Source of the DNA: Azadirachta indica
Taxonomy: Eukaryota; Streptophyta; Magnoliopsida; Sapindales; Meliaceae
DNA: 64,000 nt
NCBI GenBank assembly: GCA_022749755.1
Contig: CM040441.1
Span: 16,679,475-16,743,474 of the forward strand
Reading direction: 5' to 3'
This document shows, in pieces, positions 47,830-60,846 of this stretch (position 1 is its first letter; the number at the start of each line of letters is the position of its first letter). The position numbers and the translations under genes are program-made. Under the pieces are notes generated by a model that worked only from the letters and a program-made list of their open reading frames with translations, made no database searches and was not told where the DNA came from.

Positions 47830-49680
47830 TTCTAAAATATATAAATTATTTACTTAAATATTAACAAATTTTATTTTAAAGAGTATTAAATACTATTAAA
47901 ATACTAAAAATATAATTAAATATTTTTTAAATGTAAAAAAATAAAATAAATATGTTAAATTATAAATATGTTATAATAAAATGATTATTCAAATAGTTAA
48001 TCGTGTCATAAACGAGTTCATGTATCAAATCTTAACTCATTTGTCATATCATTATAATTCATTTATTAATCATATTATATCATTATATTTTATTTATTAA
48101 TTATGTTATTTTAAATAATCCAAATCCACTAATTTTTTTTTGTATTCATGTTGAATTGACAGGTCATGTTTAAAATTGTCACCCCTAATATCTTATTATC
48201 TAATAACAATTTTATCTTTGAATTTTGTTGAAGCAACAAATTGGGAGATGGTTTATCAATTTACATAATTTAATTTAAGTCCTTTAATTTTTTACCCTTA
48301 TTTCAATAATGTATCAGCTTCACTAATGTTTATTAGGAATTAAATTGATAAAGTTAAATAAATTATTCTTAATTTATTATTTCACCAAAATTGAATAACA
48401 AAGATGTTATTATTTCATATGTTTGTGTGTGTATATTAATTTTTTTAATTATGGATTTTATCAAATTTTAACAAATTTACAAATTGGTCAACTGAAGTGT
48501 GTATTTGAATTTATATTAATATCTATATGATTGGATAAGAGAAATGATATTATTAACATATTTTGTTTTCATTTATTTTTACTCAGCCGATCATGTCAGG
48601 CAATTTTTATAAATAAATTTTTATAAATAGTTAGTATGTATGATATTATTTGAATTGTGATAATGATTAAGCGGTTGATATGAGACACGAATTAAGAAGT
48701 TAAAAATAAATATATTCTAATGTTAATAAATATAATTTAATTTGATACCATATATTTAATTCTTTATAGAGTAAGATCATGCACTTCATTTTACTATCTA
48801 TTATTTGTTTTATGAAATTTGGAATATAATCGAACTTTGCGATTAGTTTATGTAGTAAATTATTTTGAAGGGTTAAAATCAAATTAGTCCATATAATTTA
48901 CAGAAGTTATATTTAAATCCACAAATTTATCACTTACATCACCATTCCTTATCAAAAAGTGTTATTCGTTGGGACTATATTAATTAATAATTTTTTATAT
49001 TCAAATGTGCCTTGCCCACGATACCCATAACTGAATGGCCTAAAAAATAATAATCAAATAAAGTTTTCAATTTAAAATTATATCAAATAAGTCTCTTGTT
49101 ACTTAAGAACTTTTCTTTTTAGAAATTACTACATCTATATGATTACCACAAATTTAGTATAGAAGTTAAAAGAAAAGGTTTGGTTTTATAATAATAGCAA
49201 CTACGAATTAATTTATAAATAAAAATTATGAATTAATATGACGATAATTCTTATAAAAGGGGACTTCTAGAAGTTGAGATTACCCTTCATAAAGTTAAAG
49301 TTGAGTTAATAAGATGTTCTTTAATAGTTTAATAGTACGTTTACTTATAGGGAAGTACTAATTTCTCCTATAACTTTTAGAACTCATTTATTATAAGTTT
49401 TATGAGTTATCAAGTAGATTTGTCTTTAAATTCGTTTATAATAGATTTAAAATTTTTTATATATGGATGAAGATTAATACTAAAGATAATTATTTTGAAT
49501 AATTATTGTTATAATTCATCTATTTTAAGCTCATGGTTTGTTGAAAAATTGAAGAATAAATTGCACTAAAAATTAAAGAAAATTTAGGATTTTAGTGCTT
49601 ATTTACAAATCTTCACATAACCTAGAACTAATTAACCAAAATATATAGACTTTGAATGTAAGTTACCCAATTAAAAATGA
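47830..49680. other. AT-rich intergenic DNA, nothing recognised
   Basis: It has very low GC and only short open frames. No RNA gene, element or protein similarity was seen. Confidence 0.55.
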
Positions 49681-49985
49681 GAAAGTATGCGAGCACGCGT
49701 TACAACCGCGGGTGGGAAGTGGAACAAGCTGGCGACACGTAGGCGGTGCTTGCGTGTCCGTCATCGTCACCGTTCAAATCCTCTAACAGAAAAATATCAT
49801 AATTGTAGCACACATCCCCATACCCCCAATCCCATTCCATATCTTATCTCCTCTAATAATATCTTCCACATTAAACAACAATACAATCTCCTATTTCCTT
49901 CTCATTACATTTAGGCATAATTAGTTACCGCCAAGGCGCCAACGCTCAAACGCACGGAAGCCAGTTCGATCCCTCTGAAAAGAAA
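49681..49985 (+). promoter_or_regulatory. Promoter and 5' UTR of the thiolase gene
   Basis: A sharp rise in GC content at 49690-49780 ('gcgagcacgcgtt', 'gcgacacgtaggcgg') precedes a C/T/A-rich leader (49790-49980) leading to the ATG at 49986. ACGT cores are present. The transcription start was not located. Confidence 0.5.
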
Positions 49986-52900
49986 ATGGAGAAAGCCATC
50001 AATAGACAGAGAGTATTGCTTGAACATCTCCGCCCTTCCAATTCTTCTTCTCACAATTACGAATCCGCCCTCTCCGTAAGTTTCTTTTCATGCATGAATC
50101 GGAAATTCTGTTAAAATAATCAGATTTTGTTTGTTTCTCTAATTAGATTTACTTTGATTAGTAACTGGAAACTATTTTTTAGAAACAAAAAGAAATTTAA
50201 GAGTTTCTGATGTAATTTAAGTGTAATATGGTATAATTGTTTCTAGATTTTAACTAGGGTTTTGGATCGTGTCTGAAGATTGTTTTTACAACGTTTGATC
50301 GCGCGTATTGTTTTAGGAAACGTACTAGAATTTTGGATAGAATATAATGGTAATATTTATTTATTTATTATTATTATTGTTATTTTTTGCAGGCTTCAGT
50401 ATGTGCAGCTGGAGATAGTGCTGCGTATCAAAGGACCTCTGTTTATGGTGATGATGTGGTGATAGTCGCGTGAGTGAATTGATGATCATAAATTTTACGA
50501 TTGTATTCTCTTTTAATCTTTTTTTAATTAGAGGTATTTCGTTGCAGAGCTCATCGGACTCCACTTTGCAAATCAAAGCGTGGTGGTTTCAAGGACACTC
50601 ATCCTGATGATCTGCTTGCCCCTCTTTTGAAGGTATGTATTGTTAAGTATCATTTGTTTTTTATTTAAGGGTTGCTTCTCGCTGCTGGGATGGTATGGAT
50701 ACCAAAAGACTAGTGACAATTCACACTTCTTATGTTCTATTGTGTAAATCTGAATTTTTATGTTACAACTTATTTTACAGATCTGACATTCTATGTTACA
50801 ACCTGGATAAGTTTGACAATCATCCAGTAACAATATAATGGTGTGAAACCCCAATATCATAACATTTTCTTGATTTTGAAGATCTAGTGATTTTTTCTTC
50901 AATGATGAGATGCAAAACCCTGGTATGGATACCATTAAGGTCAAATATGGAACCTGTAATGTTTGAATGCCATATGGTTGGCAGTTGTAATGGAAACCAT
51001 GAGACTTGTAACATGTTGCAAGTCTGATAGTATTGGTACTAGACTCATAATTAGTCTTACCCTAAACCGAAAATTAAAACAATGTACGATTTATATGTCC
51101 TGGTACTTGGGTGGGTGCAGGCATTGATAGAGAAAACAAATGTGGATCCAAGTGAAGTTGGAGACATTGTTGTGGGTACAGTGTTGGCACCAGGATCTCA
51201 AAGAGCAAGTGAATGCAGGATGGCTGCATTCTATGCTGGTTTCCCTGGTATGTATATCTCTTTGAACATGTGTGATTTTGTGTGTATCTTTATTTCGTTA
51301 TTAACATTATTTATCTTATCTATTGTTCAGAAACTGTGCCAGTTAGAACTGTGAACAGGCAATGCTCATCTGGGCTTCAGGCAGTTGCTGATGTAGCTGC
51401 CGCTATTAAAGCCGGCTTTTATGACATTGGTAAGAGGGCACCTAGTTTTTGAGATTTTCTTTTTCAAAAGAAAGGTTATATATATTTCTTTAAGTTTCTC
51501 CATTTGTACGTAGGTATCGGGGCTGGGCTGGAGTCCATGACAATCAATCCCATGGCTTGGGAAGGATCAGTCAATCCAAAAGTATATTGCTCACTCTTCC
51601 TGGTTATATTTACTGCATAAGAAATTTTGATTTTGACATGCTTTACTCTTCGCAACTTTGATAGGTAAAGGCCTTTGAACAAGCCCAGAATTGCCTTCTT
51701 CCCATGGGTGTTACTTCTGAAAATGTTGCACATCGGTTTGGTGTGACTAGGAAGGAGCAAGATCAGGCGGCAGTAAGTGAACCAAATTATCCTGCATTAT
51801 ATAGTGTAGCAGGATTATTTGATATTGATGTTCTGAAAATTTATCTTGTTAGGTTGAGTCTCATAGGAAGGCTGCTGCTGCTACTGCTTCTGGTAAATTT
51901 AAAGATGAAATTATCCCTGTGGCAACCAAGGTATGTACTCTTTTATTATAATGCTAGCAATGGGATGTGTTTGACATACATATGTGGTTTTGCCCAATTG
52001 CTTGTACTTTTATGTTGAGTCCCTGTAATGAGACATGTTTGAGATGCATGTTCTATGCTCTTTGCCCAAGCGCTTCTATATTTGTGTTGAATCTCTAATT
52101 TATCTTTCATGTGTGAAGATTGTCGACCCAAAAACTGGTGAAGAGAAACCTGTCACAATTTCAGTTGATGATGGAATTCGACCTAACACATCCTTATCAG
52201 AGCTGTCAAAGTTGAAGCCTGTGTTTAAGAAAGATGGGACCACCACAGCTGGTATAAGCTTATAGAGCATTTATTCTTTCTTTTTCATGTGGTTTTATGA
52301 GTTATTTCAGTTTATTTGAAGGTCTGGCACCTTCATTGTAGGAAATTCTAGCCAAGTCAGTGATGGTGCTGGGGCTGTCCTCCTCATGAAGAGAAGCGTT
52401 GCCATGCGCAAAGGCCTGCCCATCCTTGGTGTATTTAGGTATCTGACTCTTGCAAATTTGTTTTATGTATGTCTTATAAGTTGTGTTAAGCTGGAAAAAT
52501 TAGGAATTCTCATGCATAGATAGGATAAACTGAATATACATAAATACAGTGACTTCTGTCTTTAGAATGTAGTGACAAAGCTTGGCAACATCCTTTTGCA
52601 CAAGCCTACAGAGGATTTTGGTTCATTAAAAATTACATTGTCATTGCGTATTTGTGATGGATCTGCCTTAAGATACAGTTTTTTGTGATTATCAATGTGT
52701 ACAGTGACCATTTATTTATTCTTTTCTCTGTGCTTGGTTTGTGTAAGTGACACCTATCCCAATTAAACACTATTGGCTGGACTCCAGTGGTGGTTTCTTT
52801 TACAAGTCGATGGTGAAAACGCTTGTGTTGACTCCTATATCAGATGCTTGTTTTGAACTTCTTTAGTTCCGGTTAAACACTATTGGCTTGACTCCAATGG

Positions 52901-54385
52901 TAGTCTTTATCACAATTTGACAGTGAAGACACTTTTGTCCAGTCATTCTATTGATTGTTAAGGAAGGCCATATTTTCCCTACAATTTGTGGGATGTGAAG
53001 GGACTATGGTCCTACCTTTTCCTGAGGATAGTTTTGTGGGAAATGTTGCTTGTCAGTTGAGATATCACTTGCTTTTGGTCTTGTTCATAATATTATACAT
53101 AACAATCGCTTCTCACAAGGGTCGGAAACTTTGATGCTTGGAGTAAGAAGCTTTCTCTTTATCATTTATCAGTAAAAGTTATTTTGAATGTCTTTCTGTA
53201 TTTAGTAGTTGATTATTCGTGTGGATCTATGTAAACCAAACTTTTTCTTCTTGGTTAACTAAAAAATTTGATTGAGTTGACAAGGTCCTTTAGATGTCAA
53301 TAGATATGAATGGACCCAATGAGAAACAAGAGAACATTTTTTTCTCCTTCTGAATTAATACATGTCAATTGTGCAGGACTTTTGCTGCTGTCGGTGTGGA
53401 TCCTGCCATCATGGGTGTTGGTCCCGCAGTGGCAATTCCAGCTGCAGTAAAGTCTGCTGGTCTTGAACTCGATGATATTGATCTTTTCGAGATAAATGAG
53501 GTAATAACTTATATTGCCTAACTTGATATGTTTCTTCAAATTGCGGTAGCTAAGATGACTGAATCATGAACTTGTTTTATTGCTCCTTGTGCAGGCATTT
53601 GCATCCCAATTTGTATACTGCCGCAACAAGCTGGGACTTGATCCAGAAAAGATCAATGTTAATGGAGGTGCAATGGCCATTGGGCATCCTCTGGGTGCAA
53701 CAGGTAGATACCCTATTTATCTTTCTGATATTTCAGAATCAACGATATTCAATATCAGATCTATTAAAGGCAATTGAGTCTTTTAAAAAATTTGCATCCG
53801 GAACACAATTTCACACATAATGAGAAGAGCTGCTATTGGGCACTCTGAGTCCAACTGGCAAAGCGGTGGGGCGGAGGAGGATATTTGTTTCGGAGATGTT
53901 GTTTGTATTTAAATAATTTTATATTCTATGAGTTCCACTTAAAACCTTGAGAATCAGAGTATGGTAGTGTGAAAATTTGCTGGTCTCCACGGTCCGAAGT
54001 ATGTTTGTGTATGCAGTGCGATGGACATGACCATGAATGCTTTAATATGAATATGATATGAAGCAGTACTGCATCAATTTATGCATTCTGTGGCTGAACT
54101 TTCTGCTTGTTGTAGGGGCACGTTGTGTGGCCACTCTATTGCATGAGATGAAGCGGCGAGGCAGAGACTGCCGCTTTGGAGTGATATCAATGTGCATAGG
54201 TATTCTTTCTTTCCCTCTGTGTCTGTCTGGAATTTTGCTCGAAAATGTAGTTAACCTTGAATTTCTGGAATGCAGGCACAGGGATGGGGGCAGCGGCTGT
54301 TTTTGAGAGAGGTGACTCTGCTGATGAGCTCTGCAATGTCAGGAAAGTGGAAAGCAACGGTCTCTTATCAAAGGATGCTTGGTAG
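49986..54385 (+). CDS. KAT2: Peroxisomal 3-ketoacyl-CoA thiolase (KAT2/PED1 type), 14 exons
   Basis: It catalyses the last step of peroxisomal fatty-acid beta-oxidation, releasing acetyl-CoA from 3-ketoacyl-CoA, a step also used in jasmonate and IBA processing. Exons are 49986-50075, 50393-50469, 50548-50632, 51121-51247, 51331-51429, 51514-51581, 51665-51772, 51853-51930, 52119-52251, 52342-52438, 53377-53500, 53595-53703, 54116-54199 and 54276-54385. All borders are GT-AG, phases match, and the sum is 1389 bases, giving 462 residues, the same length as Arabidopsis KAT2. A PTS2 signal RQRVLLEHL occupies residues 7-15. Active-site residues are Cys138 (NRQCSSGL), His393 ([10 protein letters not shown]) and Cys425 (SMCIGTGMG). 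No lesion was seen, so the gene appears fully functional. A polyadenylation-like 'aataaa' follows near 54449. Confidence 0.97.
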
Positions 54386-55324
54386 AATATGTTTGTCACA
54401 TGCTGCACTTTCTTAGGATCATATTAAGTTTGTGATGTGGTATTTTGAATAAAACAAATGTAATAAGAATTGCTTTGTTGTTGTCATGTACAAAGCTGAA
54501 TACAAAGGTCCAATTATGGACTGAATTTTCAATATAATTATAGTTGATCTACTTATAATCTAATAGATCCTTTTTCTATACACATGAATGCCAAAACGCA
54601 TGTTCCCCAGAAACATTGCAGGGTTTCAGCGTGCAATACCTTAGAGAATCATTTAATTAATTGAGAATGAAAGATCAAGCTTCTGGTAATTAAATTAGCC
54701 AAATGAAGAATGAGTAGCCGAGACTAGACGGGATTGTAGATTCCGGGAGTTACTACACGCAAGAATCAAGAATTTTGTGTTTGCGTTAAGCAAGGAAGAT
54801 TTTCCTGCACACTGTCATCTTAATTTGCATGGAAACAAAAGTGTTTACCAATCGGTGCTTAAAAAAATAAAATTCTATGAAGGCGTTAGATGTTGTAATC
54901 ACAACCAGTGAGGATGTGTCGAGTATTATCATTGTTTACATTAAACTCAATGACAGACTATTTGGTTAAACGAGGGAGATAAAGAAGGTCGATCCATTCG
55001 ATAGAATGAAGCAACTCTTTAAAGCTATAAACAATTAATTGAACATTCAGTTCCGAATGGCTGCAAGGCCCACTCAATACAGTCATACAGCCCCATTATT
55101 AAGGTAGGAAATCAAATCATATGATACAGAGAACAGCAACCCCAAATAAACTAAACCGCTAGCTGTGTTGAATTATCCATGGTGAATATTCATGGCAACT
55201 GCTGGGTTGAAACAATCAAGAAATGTACTTCATTATGATAGTGGCAAAGCGTTACACAACATTAATTGCAATAATTATCTTACAAAAACAAACTGTTATA
55301 AATGAACTAGGTTGAGGTATATTT
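54386..55324. other. Thiolase 3' UTR, then duplicated GDSL downstream flank
   Basis: The thiolase 3' UTR probably ends within 150 bases. From about 55165 the sequence matches the 3' flank of the GDSL gene at 60718-60846 and 63840-63976 (shared 'tatggcaactgct'-like DNA and 'ataaatgaactag'). Nothing else was recognised. Confidence 0.5.
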
Positions 55325-55470
55325 CTACATAATACAATGTTTCACGCATGGAAGATGAACCTTTGGCCGAATGAAGATACTTCGCTGATGAGCTCTCTCA
55401 CAGTGTACTTGTTTGCCTCGGTGAATGAAATTCATCTTCACGAAACAACGCCCCCCGGTTGTTTGAATTG
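55325..55470 (-). pseudogene. 3'-end relic of a GDSL esterase/lipase gene
   Basis: The minus strand reads the last codons 'LPCVKHCIM' and stop, matching 'LPDVNHCVM' of the gene at 60847, and homology continues for about 45 codons through the block equivalent to the catalytic DGFH region before it fades. Nothing upstream corresponds to the rest of the gene, so only the 3' end survives. Confidence 0.75.
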
Positions 55471-57778
55471 ATCAGTCATTTCAACTGCCCAGGACATCTA
55501 ATCCCTAGTAGTGAACTGCTACTGCAAGCTCACATAAATAAGGCTGACAACCACTAGCTTCATGGCAAACCCCGATCTTTTGTACCGAATGCCCTTTCTT
55601 TGTTTAGAGATACATTTTCTTTCACCTTGACACGATGCCTTTTTTTTCTAGAAAGAGTGCTATTCAATCATTCTTGAGGTTATAAGGGTCAATTCAGAAT
55701 TTCCGTTAGTTGAAACTTCCAGAAATTAAATTTGTTTAATTGATTGAAGATTACCCGCAACGTCGACATGAACTTGCAGTAGCAGTTCCTTCCTAGGAGG
55801 AGGATTCAAAAATCTATCACTTCTTTACTTTTTCTTATGCTACTTGTGTTCGATTTTCACTAACAAAAGGGTTTTATATGCATCCGATTATTCCAAAACA
55901 GTACATCACATCAGCATGCACTTTGGCCAAATCCCAGCTTTTTATGAAGAAACTCAATGGAAACTTCCCTACTTTTATTCAGAAGAAGTGTTATCAATTG
56001 CATTGTCTTTCATTTCTATTTTGATTGAATGTCACGTAAAAAGAGTACATCTATGTTGGTACTAAAGGAAATTTCGTCCGATATTTTCAACGCGTAAAAC
56101 TTTCAAATTTTATTTAAACGAAAAACTTATCCATGAGCTCCTTATTTAGACGAAACTAATAATGAAATTGATAAATTTAAACGTCCAATTAGGCGTATCA
56201 CAATGAAAGAAGTAAAAGGAAAACTCTCAAGTAGTAAGCGTTGCCTTTACCTTTTTGTAGATGATTTCTATTGAAAATAATATTGTTGAAAAAAATTAAA
56301 CACAGCGAAAATAATAAAATGAAATAAATAGTGGATACAACTAAATTTCTCAAGTTTATACACAAAACTTGGGAACACTCACAAAATAATATGAAATTGT
56401 TTTTAGTATATAAAACAAATATAATTTCTACAAGTAATTTTCTTCTTGTAGAAATTTTCTCCCCTCTATTTTCTTCTTTTCCTCACTTTTTTTCGTATGC
56501 CACTTCCTCACTTTCTCACTTACTATTGAGGCATCAAGAATCTCCAATTTATAAGAGTAGGAGGGGGTTCCGTGGTCAAAAAAATGCTGCACCAAATCAA
56601 CAAAGGAAGGAAGAATTTTGCTTCTCCATGTGCCACCGAAAATCTTGAATTTGACAAAATCAAACTCAGCTCACATTAACTGAAAATATTTTCTTCTTAT
56701 TTTTATGCACTCTCTGAATTGAAATTTTTTTTCTGTTTTATTTTCACATGGATTAAGAAACAACTCCATCAAATACTAAATCTAAACCAAAAAAACCCAA
56801 TTTTAATCGAATTCAATCCGATTTCACATCATATTCATAATGAAAAAAATAGAAATAGAAATTGAATTGAACTGGATTAAAACCGACTGCTTTGGTCAGT
56901 TTAATTTCAAAAAGGAAAAACCCAAAACTTTTGGACGAAAACCATACCGAAGTGAACTATTCCCACACCTAGGTGGTATAGCTATCTTTGTGGATCCATG
57001 CTGAAGATGAACCTCTCCGTAAGAATGGTAGATTAAAAAGAATAAATAAATACAAATTAAAAAATTGACTGCTTTAGAATTTAGTACTTACTATTTCAAA
57101 AAATTGTGCGCAGCAACTGATTTAACAACTCTGAATTCTGCAACATATATATCCTTGAGCAAATGAAACTGTCGGGTTGGTTTTGTTTTGGAAACAGAGA
57201 AAGTTTTGCGTCTCAATTTGGCTACCGTCTTTTTTCTTTTGCACACATTGATAACTACACTGAGAATAACAAACGGGGAACCAAAAGCTCAAATTCTCAG
57301 TCACCATAAATAATCAAGCGTTGATTAGAGAATCTGATCAATCCACATCATCTTCTTGACGTCACAATTTAAAAATCTATTGAAGGGTTCTAAAACAAGG
57401 AGCTCTATTTGAAAACATAAAAACATATCTTAGCATCCGATTTGTTCAAATGTGCGAGTGAAGCATTTATGAAAGACAAAACTATCAAAAGAACATCTTT
57501 TGTCCTGATCAGCTAAAAGAGACAGATATCTCCTTCCTTCAAATTCTTGTCACGAGAAAATTCATCCCATAACCCTTTTGTAAACATCCCAACAATCTTG
57601 TCGGCACATACTGCACTAGCAGAAGCTAGGAATTGCAGCTAAGTATACATCATAGACTAATCTGATAAACAATGTGGGGTCCCCTTAATTGGTTGCAAAT
57701 AAAGCAAATAAATTATCTTCATCTGCAAATTATATATTTAGTTATGCAACAGTGTAATAATGTAAAAGACATAGAGAA
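55471..57778. other. Intergenic DNA, no gene recognised
   Basis: Several open frames of 60-105 codons occur but none resembles a protein family and most are T- or K-rich. No element ends were identified. Confidence 0.5.
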
Positions 57779-57784
57779 TGAGTA

Positions 57785-57829
57785 CAAAGGGAGAGATTAT
57801 CAATAGTCTAGTATTTATAAATGATATAT
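57785..57829 (-). promoter_or_regulatory. Orphan GDSL promoter fragment
   Basis: 'gggagagattatcaa' and 'tagtatttataa' match the region of the GDSL promoter with its TATA box at 61965-61996. A leftward gene should start left of this point, but none is present. It directly abuts the 3' relic at 57830, suggesting a deletion that fused two GDSL copies. Confidence 0.5.
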
Positions 57830-58052
57830 AACGCAATGGTTGACATTCGGAAGATGAATCTGAGGCTGAATAAAGTTATTTCCGCTGATAAGCTTCCCTA
57901 CAGTATACTTGTTTGCCTCCTTACTGCGATGAAAAACCGTCTTCTCGAAACAAGGCCGACCGATTATTTGAATTTTGTCGGAGAAGAGCCATGATAGAGT
58001 TGTAATAATCGGCCTACATAATCTGAGAATAAGAAGGGATTTTTCCTGTGAC
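57830..58052 (-). pseudogene. Second 3'-end relic of a GDSL esterase/lipase gene
   Basis: It is homologous to about 60850-61090 of the GDSL gene, including the block encoding the C-terminal helix, the DGFH region and 'YYNSF'. Shared strings include 'gagaagagccatga' and 'gagttgtaataatcgg'. Frame is lost by small indels. Homology ends near 58052. Confidence 0.8.
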
Positions 58053-58554
58053 TAATTATTATTTTGGACCATGCTTGTTTTATTGATGATCACAAAGATG
58101 ATTGTTGAATCCCGTTGTGTTGTTGCCCAAGTTTCTCAGCTAATTCCTTTTGCATCAATAGCTTCTTTCATGACGCCTCTAGTCTTTATTTTCTACATAG
58201 TATTTTTTTATTTTTTCAAAAATAAATATAATAGCCGTGTCCTTTTTTCAATTTGAAAATGTGTTTAATAATATTTTTTAAAATAATATTCTCAAAATAA
58301 AACAACAAAAAGATGTTCTCGTAAAATACCGAAGAATTACCCTTATTTTATATAACAACTGGTTATGTACGATAACTTTGCTCTTGATTTGAAACAAAGT
58401 TATCAAGCAATTAACGATGATTTTTTCATTATCTGAATTAGCGATAGGACCTAATTGGATATTTTTTACATAGTAGAGAGTGTTGGTTAATTTAACAAAA
58501 CCGAAAGAGAGTATTAGGCATTTTTTCTCATATAAAATTGCTAATTTTAAGGGT

Positions 58555-58710
58555 TTATTTAGTATAATTTTTATAGTAGAATTTTTTAGAGTTGACTTTT
58601 TACGTACACAATTTATTAATTATTTGTTTGTTATAAATAATTTTTAGAAAAAATTGAGTAATTATTTGAGTAAATAAGTTTTTAATACTTTGTTTTAAAG
58701 AAATAACGTA
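58555..58710. repeat. Dispersed AT-rich repeat, copy 2
   Basis: It is the partner of 45414-45600 in the same orientation. Both end around 'aaataacgtaaa'. Confidence 0.5.
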
Positions 58711-59378
58711 AAGCAAATAACTGAATCTTGAGAGATTATCAAATATATTGAGAATTGTGTTCTTATTTTTATTTAACTCGTATGAATAAGTAAAGAAATT
58801 AAAAAAAAAGAGAGAAAAATATTTTCCCAAAAATCACGCTAATACAAATGAAATATTTCATTAGACATTGGACCCAAATTTATTTTTTTCAGATAAGCCC
58901 ATGATATGTAGCTTAATACAGTCCAACAGGTTCTGCAGGCTTTAGTTTTATAAAAGGGAAAAGGAAGAGAGACAGAAAAGAAAAAGAGAAGGAGATAAAG
59001 AAATAACAAGAAAAAGAAAAAGGTGAACAAGAAAAGAACCGGAAAAACTAGTAAACAAATGAGGAGAAAGAGGCTATGCCGTAGAGAGAGAAAATCTACC
59101 ATAAGAAGAAAGTGGGCATTAATTCTTCCTGTAAAGATTATAGTATTTTTTTTATACCAGTTTTTTTTAATATTAGGGGGTGTACAAAGTACAAAGCATA
59201 TATTTTTTAACGCCTTACATATTTCAGACTTGAACTCGGTTAGGATGTTTAAGAAATAGTTTGATCTATCACCTGAATTGAGCATTCTAGAGACACCAAG
59301 ATTACACTATTAAAAAGAAAAGAATTGTGAATAATCAAGTAGTGTTCACGAACTATTGAGTAAATATTTATATTTTCT

Positions 59379-59404
59379 TATATATATATATATATATATA
59401 TATA
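59379..59404. repeat. (AT)n microsatellite
   Basis: An uninterrupted run of about thirteen AT dinucleotides. Confidence 0.9.
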
Positions 59405-60539
59405 TTTTCTCACGTCACTTTAAAATTTACATTTTAGAATAGGAAATCATACTTATAACATCTTAGTATTTTTCTTAAAAAAATAGTTTGCTAAAAATAT
59501 AATGATTTGAATTTATGATTTATTTTTCAAATGATATGATACAATTTTGATTTCAAAATATGCTATTTCAATTCAGGAAATTACTTTGTTATAAAGTTTG
59601 ATTGTGTAATTTCACTTAAAATTTTATTATTTAAAATGAAATTTATTAAGTGATTTATATGAAAGCAGAACTAATAAAAATTATAAACTTTTAAATAATT
59701 AAACACTAGACAGTATCTTTTTTTTTATAGAGAAAGATTTAGATTTTAATATTTAAGACCTATTTGGGTACATACAACGGGTTTAGGCCATATGCTTGGG
59801 CACCTAGCTTTTTGACCCTGCGACGACGTTATAGTTAGATATTCCTGCTCTGCTCGTGTAAATTTTTAGATATAATCAGAATAAATTAATTTTTGATCAG
59901 CTTGTATAATTTTTTCGAGTACAACGAGTTTATTATTTTGGATACTAGCTTAGTGAAAGATTATAGACCTTTTATTTGTGATTTTCAGTAGTTATAGGAT
60001 CAGTTATCGTCAGGTTTTCAAGTGCGACATATTTATTTCTCTGAGTACTAATTTCGTAAAAAGTTCAGAAAAAATGTATTCTTTTTATATGTAGCATCAT
60101 ATATTCTCTAATTATTACGAGCTAATCTAATTAACAGAGAATTTAGGAAATATTAGTTTTTAGTATGTGACTATTATTTTTAAAACATCAAATTTTCATA
60201 TTAGTGAGTATTACATACAGATATAAATGGCTTTTCCGAATAGTTGGTAAAAGTTTATAAAGTTTTACATACGAAGATGAATTTTAAATATACTGTTATA
60301 ATAATTATGCCAATGATTTTATTTAGTGATATACATAATTTTTCAAATTGAGATTTTTATATACATAGAAAAATTTATGCTAATATTTTTATATTTAGAA
60401 ACATATTTGTAAGTTAATTTTATATTCGCTTATATATTTCATGTACACACCATTTTTTTTTTATTTTATATTTTCTTCCACAAGGGATTGCAGGAACTAG
60501 TTAGGTTAGTGATAGTTTTAGTCGAGGTTTCTCCGAGTT

Positions 60540-60846
60540 CAGAATTAATTCCACAATGAGTTCAGAATTAATGGTTGCAAATTCTAAACGGAGACAGACG
60601 CACTATTCATTGAAGAACATCATATATTCAATATAAAGCACCGCCACCCTATAATTTAATAAATCAAACAGCAACTAGCAACAAGCAACTGAATGATTTT
60701 ACGGTAACTAAGTAATATCTATGGCAACTGCTAATTTGAAGATACTATTTCATTATGAAGGTGGTAAAAAGTGTTACACATTAGTAATCATAATGTCCTA
60801 CAAAAACAAAACTGGAATTATAAATGAACTAGCTTGACCTTAATTT
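60540..60846. repeat. GDSL downstream flank, duplicated at 63684-63976
   Basis: It shares 'gttcagaattaatgg(t/c)tgcaaat', 'aaatcaaacagcaac', 'tatggcaactgcta' and 'tttgaagatactatttcatt' with the right window end, in direct orientation, and the last part also with 55165-55324. Confidence 0.85.

Larger units (their letters stand above)
58053..60539. other. Intergenic AT-rich DNA
   Basis: It contains a dispersed repeat (58555-58710), a purine-rich tract (58955-59040) and an (AT)n microsatellite (59379-59404). A minus-strand open frame at 58839-59285 reads through the purine tract as a Phe/Leu-rich low-complexity peptide and is not considered a gene. Confidence 0.5.

Noticed and set aside
58839..59285. 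148-codon minus-strand open frame
   Set aside because: It reads through a purine-rich tract, giving a Phe/Leu-rich low-complexity peptide. It has no motif and composition alone explains the lack of stops.
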